64,000 nt of DNA, taken from the NCBI RefSeq assembly GCF_008933165.1, contig NZ_WBVQ01000001.1, positions 1,426,001 to 1,490,000 on the forward strand, in the 5' to 3' direction. The notes under the pieces are model-generated. The model searched no databases and was not told where the DNA came from. It was given only the letters and a program-made list of their open reading frames with translations. The stretch is from Phaeocystidibacter marisrubri. Lineage in GTDB: Bacteria; Bacteroidota; Bacteroidia; Flavobacteriales; Schleiferiaceae. Below, in pieces: positions 17,602-27,034 of the stretch. Made by a program: the position numbers and the translations under genes. Position 1 is the stretch's first letter, and each line of letters begins with the position of its first letter.

Positions 17602-17651
17602 GCAAGAGCTGTGTATGTTAACTCACGATGAAACCATTAACAATCAGTAAG

Positions 17652-17999
17652 ATGGATCTAATTTCTTACGTTCAGGAGAAGTTCATCGAAAGAAATGACC
17701 TTCCCGATTTTAACGCCGGTGATACAATCACGGTTTATTATCAAATTAAGGAGGGCGAGAAAACTCGTACTCAGTTCTTCCGTGGTGTTGTATTGCAACG
17801 TCGTGGTGAAGGAGCAACTGAGACTTTCACAATCCGTAAGATGTCGGGTAGCATTGGTGTAGAGCGTATCTTCCCAATCAACAACCCAAGCATCGAGAAG
17901 ATCGAAATCAACAAGCGTGGTAAAGTACGTCGTGCACGTATCTTCTATCAGCGTGAGCGTACAGGTAAGGCTGCACGTATTAAGGAAAAGAGAATGTAG
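17652..17999 (+). CDS. rplS: Large ribosomal subunit protein bL19
   Basis: 115 aa from the ATG at 17652 ([16 protein letters not shown]), the normal L19 N-terminus. An ATG at 17628 would add eight residues (MKPLTISK). Conserved blocks are [44 protein letters not shown] and [14 protein letters not shown]. The protein sits at the subunit interface of the ribosome. It has its own promoter and structured leader after trmD and a strong terminator behind it, so its level can differ from that of TrmD. Confidence 0.97.
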   Translation: MDLISYVQEKFIERNDLPDFNAGDTITVYYQIKEGEKTRTQFFRGVVLQRRGEGATETFTIRKMSGSIGVERIFPINNPSIEKIEINKRGKVRRARIFYQRERTGKAARIKEKRM

Positions 18000-18023
18000 T
18001 ATTTACATCCTCCTAATAAAAAG

Positions 18024-18048
18024 GCCGCTACTTTGTAGCGGCTTTTTT
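18024..18048 (+). terminator. rplS terminator
   Basis: The stem GCCGCTAC/GTAGCGGC (18024-18031 and 18035-18042) with a TTT loop is followed by six T. Confidence 0.92.
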
Positions 18049-18052
18049 ATTT

Positions 18053-18274
18053 ATGGCACATACATCTTCACGTGGTTACCGAATCCTAGACAAACGCCTC
18101 AATGGCAAACTAGGGATTCTATTGGCATCTGTCAATGGACAGCGCTATATCGTATCAATACATTTCTACTTCTGGGGAATACAAGTCTCCAAGAAGAACT
18201 ATGAATTTGTAGACGAAACGGAAGCGAAGTTTTTCTTTAATCGATCAGTTGTCAAGCTCTTAGGTGAGATTTAA
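18053..18274 (+). CDS. Possible small protein of unknown function
   Basis: 73 aa (MAHTSSRGYRILDKRLNGK...). Its ATG lies just behind the T-run of the rplS terminator, so expression would need read-through or an unseen promoter. It ends 4 bp before the convergent OmpA-family stop. The composition is balanced, with beta-like segments (LGILLASVNGQRYIVSIHFYFW) that could be a small barrel; the last part is quoted only to show this. I recognise no family. It fills the gap fully and reads like protein, so I keep it at low confidence. Confidence 0.35.
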   Translation: MAHTSSRGYRILDKRLNGKLGILLASVNGQRYIVSIHFYFWGIQVSKKNYEFVDETEAKFFFNRSVVKLLGEI

Positions 18275-18278
18275 CCGC

Positions 18279-20261
18279 TTACAATCCAGTAATCACAAAG
18301 ATTGTTCTACGGTTCTTGGCTCTTCCTTCAGGAGTTGCATTGGATTCCACCGGCCTGGTTTCACCAAATCCATGGTTGGTCATTCTACTTGGTGAAATAC
18401 CCCAATCAATCAAATATTCATACACCACTCGAGCGCGATCTTTGGAAAGCTGAAGGTTGTCTCCCCCCTCTCCTACGTTGTCAGTATGTCCCTGAATATC
18501 CACTTTTACACCAGGGTTCTCTTCCAAGAAAAGACCGAATTCTTCTATAATTAACATTGCATCATTGTCGAGCTCATACGAGTTCGTAGCAAAATTGATG
18601 TTATTCAATCGGTATTCACGGCCAATACGAAGCTCAGAAGCTTCTAAATCAGCTTCTACTACGCCAGATTCATTAGGTGTTTCGCTGTTGATGACTCTCG
18701 CACTGAAGGCCGCTCCCTGCATTTCAACTTTTACGATGGTCGGTTCATCGGCCTTTACTACAGCAGCATATTCTCCGGTCAAGTTGTCGACGTCAATTCT
18801 CTGCTCTTCTTGGGTGGCCAAGTTTTTAACCGTGATATCCGCATCGGTAACGGGCTCATCGTATTCATTCTTCAAAGTTCCTCGAACCAAGACCACTTCT
18901 TCGGGTCTTGCTGCTTGATGCAATTCAAAACTGTACAAGTCCCATCCCCCTGGACCTCGTAACTCATTGCTGTTGAAGTAGGCCGTTGTACCCGCTAAGT
19001 TCACAAAGAGTCCTAGTTGATCAGATTCCTTATTGATGGGATAACCGATATTCACAGGCTCGTGGTACTCCAAGTCATCGCCTTGATGGGCGTAGAAAAT
19101 ATCATAGCCCCCCATACCCGGATGACCATCACTCGCAAAGTATAGCGTTCGAGAATCGGAATGAATGAAAGGTGATTTCTCGTTTCCAGCAGTATTGATG
19201 GTTGGTCCAAGGTTCTTTGGATCGGTCCATGTGCCATCAGGACGTCGTCTGGTGACATAGATATCCAAACCACCTTGTCCTCCTTCCCGATTGGAAGCGA
19301 AATACAGACGGTCACCGTTGGCGGATAAACTAGGCTGACTCTCCCAAGACGTTGGTGAATTCACGTTATCGCCCAAACTGCGTATGGGGCTCCAAGAATC
19401 GCCCGACTTCACGGTGTAGTACAAGTCGCAATTCTGATAATCGCCTTCCATTTTGCAAGATGCGAATACGAGCAAGCGGTTGTTGGCCGTAATGGTTGGT
19501 GCTCCTTCATTGACGTTGGAGTTGAAAGGCTCTGGAAGAACTTCTCCTGCATCAAATCCATTCCCCGTATTGGTGGATAGGGTGAATTCTTCAACCAGCT
19601 GAGCACGATCGCCTGGCCCTCCCAAACGAGGCTTCTTCATTTGTCTACGGGTGTAAAAGCACAATTCTCCATCGGGAGAAATGATCGCCAAATACTCATC
19701 GGCTCGAGTGCTCACTCCCCGCACTACATGTGGGTCAAATGGAACGGGGTTGGCAATCAGTCGCTCTACAATTCGCGATTTCTCCAACAAGTCCTCCGCT
19801 TCATCATCGTAGCCACCATGTCGCATAGGATTCTCGAGATATAGCTCTAACCATTCCTGACCTTTACGCTTTCTTTCGGCTTGGTCAGAATTGATCAAAA
19901 ACAAACCAATGATATATTGGAGCTCGGCTTTGTAATCTGGACAAACATCCAGACACTGTATAAAGAAGGCCTCGGTGGCACGTGGATTTCGCTTGCGTAG
20001 TGCGATCTCCCCCATCAAGTAAAGTCCGTGTGGATTCTTTGCATCGGCCTCCAGAATATTCTTGGCGTAAATCTCAGCCAACGCAAGATCCTCATTGCGA
20101 ATGGCACGCAGTGTTTTCTGAATCTGTTGGTCCCCATCAATGCCATACCCCTCACACTCTCCTAACTCTACTGGAGGTAATTGTTGGGCTTGAACACTTG
20201 CAGTGGAAATTCCAATACTAAAGAAGAGTGCTACAAAGCACTTATACAAAGTGGGCATCAA
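18279..20261 (-). CDS. PorE-like OmpA-family protein: TPR, beta-propeller (PD40), regulatory-like domain, OmpA
   Basis: 660 aa. The signal peptide ends at VQAQQ. Residues 35-150 contain TPR-like helices, and residues 165-445 contain PD40/WD40 blades (SQPSLSANGDRLYFASNREGG, split as SANGDRLYFASNREGG, and KSPFIHSDSRTLYFASD). Residues 455-545 look like a carboxypeptidase-regulatory domain (RGTLKNEYDEPVTDADITV). Residues 555-660 are OmpA, with the peptidoglycan contacts in DIQGHTDNVG and LSKDRARVVYEYL. This four-part order is that of PorE, which anchors the type IX secretion machinery to peptidoglycan. Other OmpA/PD40 paralogs exist, so the T9SS role is inference. It overlaps the upstream AsmA gene by 4 bp. 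Confidence 0.85.
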   Translation of the reverse strand: MMPTLYKCFVALFFSIGISTASVQAQQLPPVELGECEGYGIDGDQQIQKTLRAIRNEDLALAEIYAKNILEADAKNPHGLYLMGEIALRKRNPRATEAFFIQCLDVCPDYKAELQYIIGLFLINSDQAERKRKGQEWLELYLENPMRHGGYDDEAEDLLEKSRIVERLIANPVPFDPHVVRGVSTRADEYLAIISPDGELCFYTRRQMKKPRLGGPGDRAQLVEEFTLSTNTGNGFDAGEVLPEPFNSNVNEGAPTITANNRLLVFASCKMEGDYQNCDLYYTVKSGDSWSPIRSLGDNVNSPTSWESQPSLSANGDRLYFASNREGGQGGLDIYVTRRRPDGTWTDPKNLGPTINTAGNEKSPFIHSDSRTLYFASDGHPGMGGYDIFYAHQGDDLEYHEPVNIGYPINKESDQLGLFVNLAGTTAYFNSNELRGPGGWDLYSFELHQAARPEEVVLVRGTLKNEYDEPVTDADITVKNLATQEEQRIDVDNLTGEYAAVVKADEPTIVKVEMQGAAFSARVINSETPNESGVVEADLEASELRIGREYRLNNINFATNSYELDNDAMLIIEEFGLFLEENPGVKVDIQGHTDNVGEGGDNLQLSKDRARVVYEYLIDWGISPSRMTNHGFGETRPVESNATPEGRAKNRRTIFVITGL

Positions 20262-23065
20262 TTGTCAATTTTCGCTCTGGCTTCAGCTTCCGCAATAATG
20301 CGATCTGCGCGCTGTTGAGCTTCATCTTCTAATTTCTTCGCACGAGCATCAGCCTCTTGAATCAATTGATTCGCTCGAGTCTCTGCTTCGCTATTTAATC
20401 TCCTAGCAGCCGTTTCAGCCGCAGCTTTCTTGAGTGGGTTTCCGCCTGCTTCTTCAATGAGTTTATCTCCCTGACGCTTGGCTTCATCCTTTATCTGTTG
20501 TGCTGTATTTCGCGCTTCTGAACGAATTCTATCGGCTTGACGCTTAGCTTCATCTTTTACTTTCTGAGCTTGCTCTCTTGCTGCAGCCATGATCTTTTCA
20601 GCTTCTTCATTCACTCGGTCGATGGCCGCACCTTTTGCGGAATCAATGGAGCTCTGAATGATTTGCTGAACCTGATTCTGAATGCCTTGTGTGATGCTGC
20701 CAAAATTGGTGGAGATGGTCGGACTTGTAACGGTTCCTCCAATTTCCAACTGCACGTCTATATCTCCCGTAATTCCCAAAGCCGCTACTTCTTGAGGAAC
20801 TTTGATAGAATTGATCGGCAACTTCGTGTCAATGGTGTAATTCAATGATTGGTCTAATCCGTTTGAACCCGAGATGGTAGCCGATTGACCTCCAATCTTG
20901 ACATCAAATGGCTGTACGCTCAACCGACCGTTCTCCACTTGGAAAGAGATATTGCTGTTGCCTAGTAAAATTCTTCCATACTCGTCATTGTTGAGTTTAG
21001 ATGCGATTTTTTGCATCACATCCGGCTCAACCTTTAAGCCAATGGTCTTGAGAATACCAGACGCGCTAACCGTGGAAAGATCCGGTGTCATGTCCGATCC
21101 CAAGAACGCATTCATATCAAATGAAGTAGATAAGTTACCCGTGGCTTTCTCGAGAATTGGAGCATAGGTTTTCAGCATGCTGATGGTGCTTGCTGCTTCA
21201 GCTACGTTCAGTTCCTTCAAATTCATTCCGAAGAGAACTTCAGGTTGAAGAGGACGAGAATCGTAGGTACCATCCATGGCAATTTCGCCTCCCAGTGTTT
21301 CCATCTTGAAACCAATCAAGGAAGCAACACCCTCAACCACGGTCAATTGACCCCGTGTTTCGTGTAACACCATATCGTCGTATAGAATCTCTGCAACCTC
21401 AGCGCGAATATCCATATCTATATTGGTCGGAATTCGAACCACTTCCATCGGTTCCGAGGAGGCTGAATCCGCCACCGGAGCCTCTGAAGCTGGCGCTGCG
21501 GCGGCAAGTTCGTTCAAATCCAACAACGTGCTATTCACTCTAAAGCGTCCACGCAAAGTGGTATCGGTGAGAACATAGCTCATAATGTTATCCAAAGTAC
21601 CCGAACCGTTGAAGTCGCTCTTACCCATCTTACCAGACATTACAGGAATGCGAACCAATTCAGGCTCCCATGCCATGGAAACCGTATCGATTTCAACCGG
21701 TAGGCCGAATGAAGAAGTGGTAGCTGAAAACTTCGAAAGCGCCACATTTCCACCGACTTCAACCGCCGATAAATTCTGTTTTTCGAAATCCGACATCTTG
21801 CCTTTAACAGCCAGATCGGTTACTACTCGGCCACGGTAGGTCAAATCTTCTTGCGGAACCATTTGCTCCACTTTCACCAAATCCAAATCGGCCAAAACAT
21901 ACATGTCAATTTCAGGATCGGATATCGGGTGTTCCAAGTGTAAACGGGCATCCACAGGCTGATTCGCCAATAGGCCGCTCATCTTTGGAATGTCAATCAC
22001 GGTGGCATCGGCCGTGCCTACAGGCTTAGAGATGTGGACTTCCACATTCAGTTTTTCTGCACCCGCTGGTAAGTCGGGATACTTAAAGCTAGCATTGGCT
22101 ACGGATAAGTTTAAACCAAGTGCAGGAAGGACGTCACTTTCGTCGAGTGTACCTTTCACAAAGCCATTAAGCGCAAAAGTCCCGCTGGTCTGAATGTCTT
22201 CAAAATCGCGGTAGAAGATTTCTGGAATCAGTGAGAGAACCTCGGCGAACGAAGTACTTGGGGCATTGAACTTCAAATCGAGATCCATTTGATCTCCCAT
22301 CTTTACACTGCCCTCTGCATTAAGCGTAAGTCCATTTAATACAACAGAATTGTCTTCCAATGTTAGCACGCCCGACTCAGTGACGAAGTTCATGTTCACA
22401 TTGGCTTCAACTTTTGTCTGACGCAAGTAAGATGCACTACCCATGGCAACATCCAAACTTTCAATGGTTGTGCGTGTGGTCATGTCCACCACATCTTCAG
22501 AGAAGTCGCCTGACAAGCGGTGATTCAAATCGTCAATTTTTGCATACATATCGCCCTGGCGATCATCGTAAACCAAGTTCACATGGTCAAGGCGGAATTC
22601 TTTAAGGGAAAGAGAATAGGCGGCCGAAGCTTCTCCTGACTCTTCTTCAACAGCAGTTGAATCAGTAGATTCTCTTGCGATATCATAGTTCGCCGTTCCA
22701 TCTGGTAGAATCAGCACGTACAAATCAGCATCAGAAATCACGATGCTTTCTATTTCCAATTGTGTTCCTGAAATGGCTGAAAACAGATCGATTTCAACCG
22801 AAATATTCCCGGCCTTCACCAATGACATGTCCGCAAAATCTCCCTCTCCGATCACATCTAAACCATCTAGGCCTAGCGTTAAATTCGGGAAATCGCTAAA
22901 AAGACTGAGACTCATATCTTCAATAACCACTTCACCCTTGATGTGATTATTACTCTCCTCATTCACCATATCAAAAATTTGATCCTTAAAGATGATAGGA
23001 AGCAAGAAAACTGCCGCTAGGAGGAGGAGGATTAAGATGAAGAAGAATCTCAATATCTTTTTCAT
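20258..23065 (-). CDS. AsmA-family protein with a long C-terminal coiled coil
   Basis: 935 aa. One N-terminal membrane helix (LRFFFILILLLLAAVFLLP) is followed by the AsmA N-terminal domain (EVVIEDMSLSLFSDFPNLTL). Long beta-rich repeats follow, with a typical AsmA C-terminal block around VENGRLSVQPFDVKIGGQ. Residues from about 800 to 935 are a highly charged Ala/Glu/Arg/Lys helix with repeating REQAQKVKDEAKRQADRI-like heptads, a coiled coil of over 100 residues. AsmA proteins span the periplasm and are thought to carry lipids to the outer membrane. The coiled-coil tail is not standard. The gene is translationally coupled to the PorE-like gene. Confidence 0.87.
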   Translation of the reverse strand: MKKILRFFFILILLLLAAVFLLPIIFKDQIFDMVNEESNNHIKGEVVIEDMSLSLFSDFPNLTLGLDGLDVIGEGDFADMSLVKAGNISVEIDLFSAISGTQLEIESIVISDADLYVLILPDGTANYDIARESTDSTAVEEESGEASAAYSLSLKEFRLDHVNLVYDDRQGDMYAKIDDLNHRLSGDFSEDVVDMTTRTTIESLDVAMGSASYLRQTKVEANVNMNFVTESGVLTLEDNSVVLNGLTLNAEGSVKMGDQMDLDLKFNAPSTSFAEVLSLIPEIFYRDFEDIQTSGTFALNGFVKGTLDESDVLPALGLNLSVANASFKYPDLPAGAEKLNVEVHISKPVGTADATVIDIPKMSGLLANQPVDARLHLEHPISDPEIDMYVLADLDLVKVEQMVPQEDLTYRGRVVTDLAVKGKMSDFEKQNLSAVEVGGNVALSKFSATTSSFGLPVEIDTVSMAWEPELVRIPVMSGKMGKSDFNGSGTLDNIMSYVLTDTTLRGRFRVNSTLLDLNELAAAAPASEAPVADSASSEPMEVVRIPTNIDMDIRAEVAEILYDDMVLHETRGQLTVVEGVASLIGFKMETLGGEIAMDGTYDSRPLQPEVLFGMNLKELNVAEAASTISMLKTYAPILEKATGNLSTSFDMNAFLGSDMTPDLSTVSASGILKTIGLKVEPDVMQKIASKLNNDEYGRILLGNSNISFQVENGRLSVQPFDVKIGGQSATISGSNGLDQSLNYTIDTKLPINSIKVPQEVAALGITGDIDVQLEIGGTVTSPTISTNFGSITQGIQNQVQQIIQSSIDSAKGAAIDRVNEEAEKIMAAAREQAQKVKDEAKRQADRIRSEARNTAQQIKDEAKRQGDKLIEEAGGNPLKKAAAETAARRLNSEAETRANQLIQEADARAKKLEDEAQQRADRIIAEAEARAKIDN

Positions 23066-23083
23066 ACAATGGGTATTTTGAAG

Positions 23084-24535
23084 TTATTCCTCTCTATCAA
23101 CGATAGAAAGTTTGTTTTCTGTTTGAGCCACTAAAGTTGAAACGGTTGCATCACCTGTCACATTCACCACCGTCCTACACATATCTAAAATACGGTCGAT
23201 TGGGAAGATGATAGCAATCCAAGCTGGATTTAATCCAACAGAGGTGAGAACGAGAATCAGCATAATCAATCCAGCGCTGGGAACCGCTGCACTACCAATG
23301 GAAGCGAGCGTGGCTGTTAATACAATAGTCATCTGCTGGGCAAAATCCAAATCTATCATGTGGAACTGCGCGAGGAAAACCACTGCTACGGCTTGATACA
23401 AGCTGGTTCCATCCATATTTACGGTCGCGCCAATAGGCAGAACGAAACTTGATATTTCCTCCTCAACTCCAATATTGTCGTTCACACATTCAATGGTAAC
23501 CGGTAATGTAGCAGCAGATGAACTGGTTGAAAAGGCAAGCAATTGTGCTGGTCGAATTCCCTTCATGAAGTAGGTGTACGACTTGCCAAAACTCATATTA
23601 CTCACCTTCTGGATTCGATACGCAATGACACATGGATAAATCACAAATGCCATGAAAATCAAACCGACAACCACGGTAAGGCTATAAATACCAAGCGCTT
23701 TGAAAGTATTGAGCATGGCTCCTAGGTCATCTCCAGCCAGCTTTGCCATGGCTCCCGCCATCAAGCAGAAAACGAAGAACGGTGCGAACTTCATGACCAA
23801 ATCCACCATTTTGATAAAGATCTCATTCGCGCTATCTACAAAGCCATACATGGTGGTTGTCTTATCCTTTGGCAGTGAAATCATCACCAATCCAAACAAT
23901 ATGGCAAAGAAAATAACCTGCAGCATTTCTGGTTCAACTAAGGCTCCGAAGAGATTGTCGGGAACCATACTCGTCAGAAAATCCAATGGGCCTTTGTCCT
24001 TTTGCTGTTGAGCCGCTTCAAATGCACTTTGAAGTTTCTCATCCGTAGAAATAGTCGACACTTCCGATTGCAAAGCTACTTGAGCGCTGTCTAAGTAATC
24101 GCCATAGGATGGATCGGTTAGAAAGTGTTGATCGTCCTTAATCACCACATGGTTCTCTTCCGCCCAAAGTTCATACTTCATGCGGTTGACAATCTGGTTG
24201 TCCTTTCCCACCCAATCTCCTGGGCGAATGGTGTTCACGAGAAACAATCCCACGGTAATGGCAAACACTGTGGTTACCAAATAAAAGCCCAGCGTTTTCG
24301 CTCCCAAACGACCCAGAGCAGCACCGCCACCAAGGCTGTTTATTCCGGTAATCACACTGAATAAAACCAGTGGAACCGCGATCATTTTAAGCACCTTTAT
24401 AAAGATATCTCCAAAGGGCTTAATCCAATCCATAGTGAAGGAAGTCCAACCGAACAAGCTGGACGCGACAGCCCAAGCAATCCCTAGAATAAGGGCAATA
24501 ACAATCTGAATATGAAGGGGTAATTTTTTCATCAA
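23084..24535 (-). CDS. Dicarboxylate/amino acid:cation (Na+ or H+) symporter
   Basis: 483 aa, about eight membrane helices plus two re-entrant loops, as in the DAACS family (GltP, GltT, DctA). Signature pieces are the Ser-rich loop FSTSSSAATLPVT and the substrate-binding PIGATVNMDGTSLYQ. Unusually long extracytoplasmic sequence lies at residues 110-190 (RPGDWVGKDNQIVNRMKYEL...), which fits the Bacteroidota branch. Likely substrates are glutamate, aspartate or C4-dicarboxylates. It is 6 bp from the aroC gene upstream and 18 bp from the AsmA gene downstream, so one long leftward transcript is possible, though functional links are not obvious. Confidence 0.93.
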   Translation of the reverse strand: MMKKLPLHIQIVIALILGIAWAVASSLFGWTSFTMDWIKPFGDIFIKVLKMIAVPLVLFSVITGINSLGGGAALGRLGAKTLGFYLVTTVFAITVGLFLVNTIRPGDWVGKDNQIVNRMKYELWAEENHVVIKDDQHFLTDPSYGDYLDSAQVALQSEVSTISTDEKLQSAFEAAQQQKDKGPLDFLTSMVPDNLFGALVEPEMLQVIFFAILFGLVMISLPKDKTTTMYGFVDSANEIFIKMVDLVMKFAPFFVFCLMAGAMAKLAGDDLGAMLNTFKALGIYSLTVVVGLIFMAFVIYPCVIAYRIQKVSNMSFGKSYTYFMKGIRPAQLLAFSTSSSAATLPVTIECVNDNIGVEEEISSFVLPIGATVNMDGTSLYQAVAVVFLAQFHMIDLDFAQQMTIVLTATLASIGSAAVPSAGLIMLILVLTSVGLNPAWIAIIFPIDRILDMCRTVVNVTGDATVSTLVAQTENKLSIVDREE

Positions 24536-24541
24536 TCGAGA

Positions 24542-25606
24542 TTAGATTTGATTCACTTTAGCGCGTAGCATAAAGTCGGCCAAAGTCAGTTGAGCCATAG
24601 CTTCAACAATGGGAATGGCACGGGGTAGTACAGTGGGATCGTGTCGTCCTTCAATTTGAAGCTCAACCTTCTCCCCTTTCTTATCTACTGTTTGTTGCTT
24701 TGATTTTATGGAAGCGATGGGCTTGAATGCCACACGGAAATAGATATCTTCTCCATTGGAGATTCCACCTTGAATTCCACCGGAGTGATTGGTGGCCGTT
24801 TTTCCAACCGATATAAAGGAATCGTTGTGTTCAGAGCCCTTCAGCTCTGTTCCGGCAAAGCCCGATCCATATTCAAATCCCTTAACGGCATTTATGGACA
24901 ACATGGCCGAACCCAAGGCTGCGTGCAACTTGTCGAACACCGGTTCACCCCACCCCGCAGGAACACCAGTAATCACACATTCAATGATTCCTCCAGCGGA
25001 ATCCCCATCCTCCTTCAACTTTAAGACATACTCTTCCATGGCCGCCGCTGCTTTGGGATCGGGACAACGAATGGGATTGGAATCAATCTGTGTTAAATCC
25101 AATTCGGAATAAGGAGTATGGAAAGTGATGGGACCAACGCTGCGTACAAATGCGGTCACGCGAATGTCGGGTATCAAATGGGCAGCCATTGCACCACCCG
25201 CCACTCTTGATGCAGTCTCGCGTGCACTGCTCCGCCCACCTCCTCGGTGATCGCGCATGCCGTACTTGGTTTCCCATGTATAATCGGCATGGGAGGGACG
25301 ATAAACATCCTTCAATGCAGAATAGTCTTTGCTGTTCTGATTGGTGTTGGGAATGATAAACCCAATGGGAGTTCCGAGGGTCACACCTTCAAACACACCG
25401 GAAAGAATTTGAAGAGTGTCACTCTCCTTCCTTTCTGTCGTTAAGGCTGATTGTCCGGGCTTTCTTCTATCCAAGGCCCTTTGAACCGCCTCTGTATCTA
25501 TGGAAACGCCAGCTGGGAATCCTTCAAGGATACCGCCAATTGCAGTTCCGTGCGATTCACCAAAGGTGGTGAGTCGAAGTAATTTTCCAAAAGTATTTCC
25601 TGACAT
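24542..25606 (-). CDS. aroC: Chorismate synthase
   Basis: 354 aa, full length. It converts 5-enolpyruvylshikimate-3-phosphate to chorismate with reduced FMN, the last shared step to aromatic amino acids, folate and menaquinone. Signatures are the N-terminal [18 protein letters not shown], the central [17 protein letters not shown] and the C-terminal [18 protein letters not shown]. The start at 25606 fits the family. It is the first gene of the leftward set and is divergent from hutI, with about 160 bp of shared promoter region. Confidence 0.97.
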   Translation of the reverse strand: MSGNTFGKLLRLTTFGESHGTAIGGILEGFPAGVSIDTEAVQRALDRRKPGQSALTTERKESDTLQILSGVFEGVTLGTPIGFIIPNTNQNSKDYSALKDVYRPSHADYTWETKYGMRDHRGGGRSSARETASRVAGGAMAAHLIPDIRVTAFVRSVGPITFHTPYSELDLTQIDSNPIRCPDPKAAAAMEEYVLKLKEDGDSAGGIIECVITGVPAGWGEPVFDKLHAALGSAMLSINAVKGFEYGSGFAGTELKGSEHNDSFISVGKTATNHSGGIQGGISNGEDIYFRVAFKPIASIKSKQQTVDKKGEKVELQIEGRHDPTVLPRAIPIVEAMAQLTLADFMLRAKVNQI

Positions 25607-25754
25607 CCCTCAAAAATAGGCGATAAATGCACGCATACAAGGGCGAAACTCGGGAAATGCAAATCGTTCACCTGTACTCATCTCCGTTTGTAAGAGATGA
25701 CGCACAGGCTTGTTTTGGACGCCTTCAGATTGCCCATTCCATCTCGCTTTTCCG

Positions 25755-25762
25755 TACCTTCG
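25755..25762 (+). promoter_or_regulatory. -7-like box before hutI
   Basis: TACCTTCG, close to TAnnTTTG, lies 7 bp before the ATG at 25770. If used, the leader would be very short, or the ATG would be nearly leaderless. Confidence 0.4.
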
Positions 25763-25769
25763 TTGTACC

Positions 25770-27029
25770 ATGAAACGACTCCTAACAAACATCAAAAAGC
25801 TCGTCCACGTTGAGAATCAACCTGTTCCCTACCTCAAGGGAAAGGCAATGAACGACTTGACGAGCATAGACGACGCCTTTCTTGAAATTGAAGACGGCAA
25901 AATTGTTCGATTTGGGCCGATGACGGATCTACACGGATCTGACATTTCTGGAACCACAGAGTACCTCGATTGCACAGGACAATGGGTAATGCCTGGTCTT
26001 GTGGACTCACACACCCACCTGATCTTTGCAGAGCCGAGAGCACGTGAATTTGAAGATAGAATTCACGGTTTGACCTACGAGGAAATTGCAGCGAGAGGTG
26101 GAGGAATATTAAACAGTGCTGCGAAATTGGCAGAAATGCCAGAGGAGCAATTGTACGATGACGCCATGGCTCGCTTGCATGAAATGATTCAAACCGGAAC
26201 CACTGCCATTGAAATCAAGAGTGGCTATGGACTTTCAACGGAAGCTGAATTGAAGATGCTTCGAGTGGCTAAACGTATCAAGCGAAGAGCTCCAATTCCC
26301 GTTAAAATCACCTTTTTGGGTGCACATGCTATTCCACCAGAGTACAAAGAAAACCCCGATGGATATGTAGACTTGGTTATTGATGAAATGCTTCCAAAAG
26401 TAGTGGAAGAACGCTTGGCCGACTACATTGATGTATTCTGTGAAAAGGGATATTTCACCGTTGAACAAACCGATCGAATTCTCAAAGCTGGAATGGCCGC
26501 TGGACTACGTCCCAAAGTTCACGTCAACCAGTTTAACGCCATTGGAGGTATCCAAACCTGTGTAGAAAACAAGGCCATTTCTGTGGATCACTTGGAAGTG
26601 ATGGATGAAGGTGATTTTAAAGCATTGGCAAACTCCGATTGCATGCCAGTTGCGCTTCCTTCCTGCAGCTTCTTCCTCGGAATACCATACACTCCTGCTA
26701 GAAAAATCATAGATTCGAACCTCCCTCTTGCTTTGGCTACAGATTACAACCCTGGCAGCACCCCTTCAGGTAACCTCCTCTTTGTTTGGAGTTTAGCCTG
26801 TATTCAAATGAAACTCACACCTACAGAAGCACTGGCAGCACTCACTCACAATGCAGCCTACGCCTTGGAGTTGAACGACGAATTGGGTAGTATAGCGGTG
26901 GGGAAAACTGCGAACTTGCTCGTTTCAGAACCCATGGATAGTTTGGGGCATATTCCATATCACTTCGGAAGGAACAGCTTGAGCAGAGTTCTAATTAATG
27001 GAAATAAATACACACATCTCGAACCTTGA
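25770..27029 (+). CDS. hutI: Imidazolonepropionase
   Basis: 419 aa from the ATG at 25770 (MKRLLTNIKKLVHVEN), the expected N-terminus; an upstream frame start at 25710 is not supported by the family length. HutI hydrolyses imidazolone propionate to formiminoglutamate, step 3 of histidine degradation. It is an amidohydrolase: metal ligands in VDSHTHLIFAEPR, then EIKSGYGLS, LGAHAIPPEY, the VHVNQFNAIGG region and ATDYNPGSTP. It heads an operon with a stress protein, a HutG-like enzyme and FtcD. The hutH and hutU genes for the first two steps are not in the window. Confidence 0.95.
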   Translation: MKRLLTNIKKLVHVENQPVPYLKGKAMNDLTSIDDAFLEIEDGKIVRFGPMTDLHGSDISGTTEYLDCTGQWVMPGLVDSHTHLIFAEPRAREFEDRIHGLTYEEIAARGGGILNSAAKLAEMPEEQLYDDAMARLHEMIQTGTTAIEIKSGYGLSTEAELKMLRVAKRIKRRAPIPVKITFLGAHAIPPEYKENPDGYVDLVIDEMLPKVVEERLADYIDVFCEKGYFTVEQTDRILKAGMAAGLRPKVHVNQFNAIGGIQTCVENKAISVDHLEVMDEGDFKALANSDCMPVALPSCSFFLGIPYTPARKIIDSNLPLALATDYNPGSTPSGNLLFVWSLACIQMKLTPTEALAALTHNAAYALELNDELGSIAVGKTANLLVSEPMDSLGHIPYHFGRNSLSRVLINGNKYTHLEP

Positions 27030-27034
27030 AAAAA

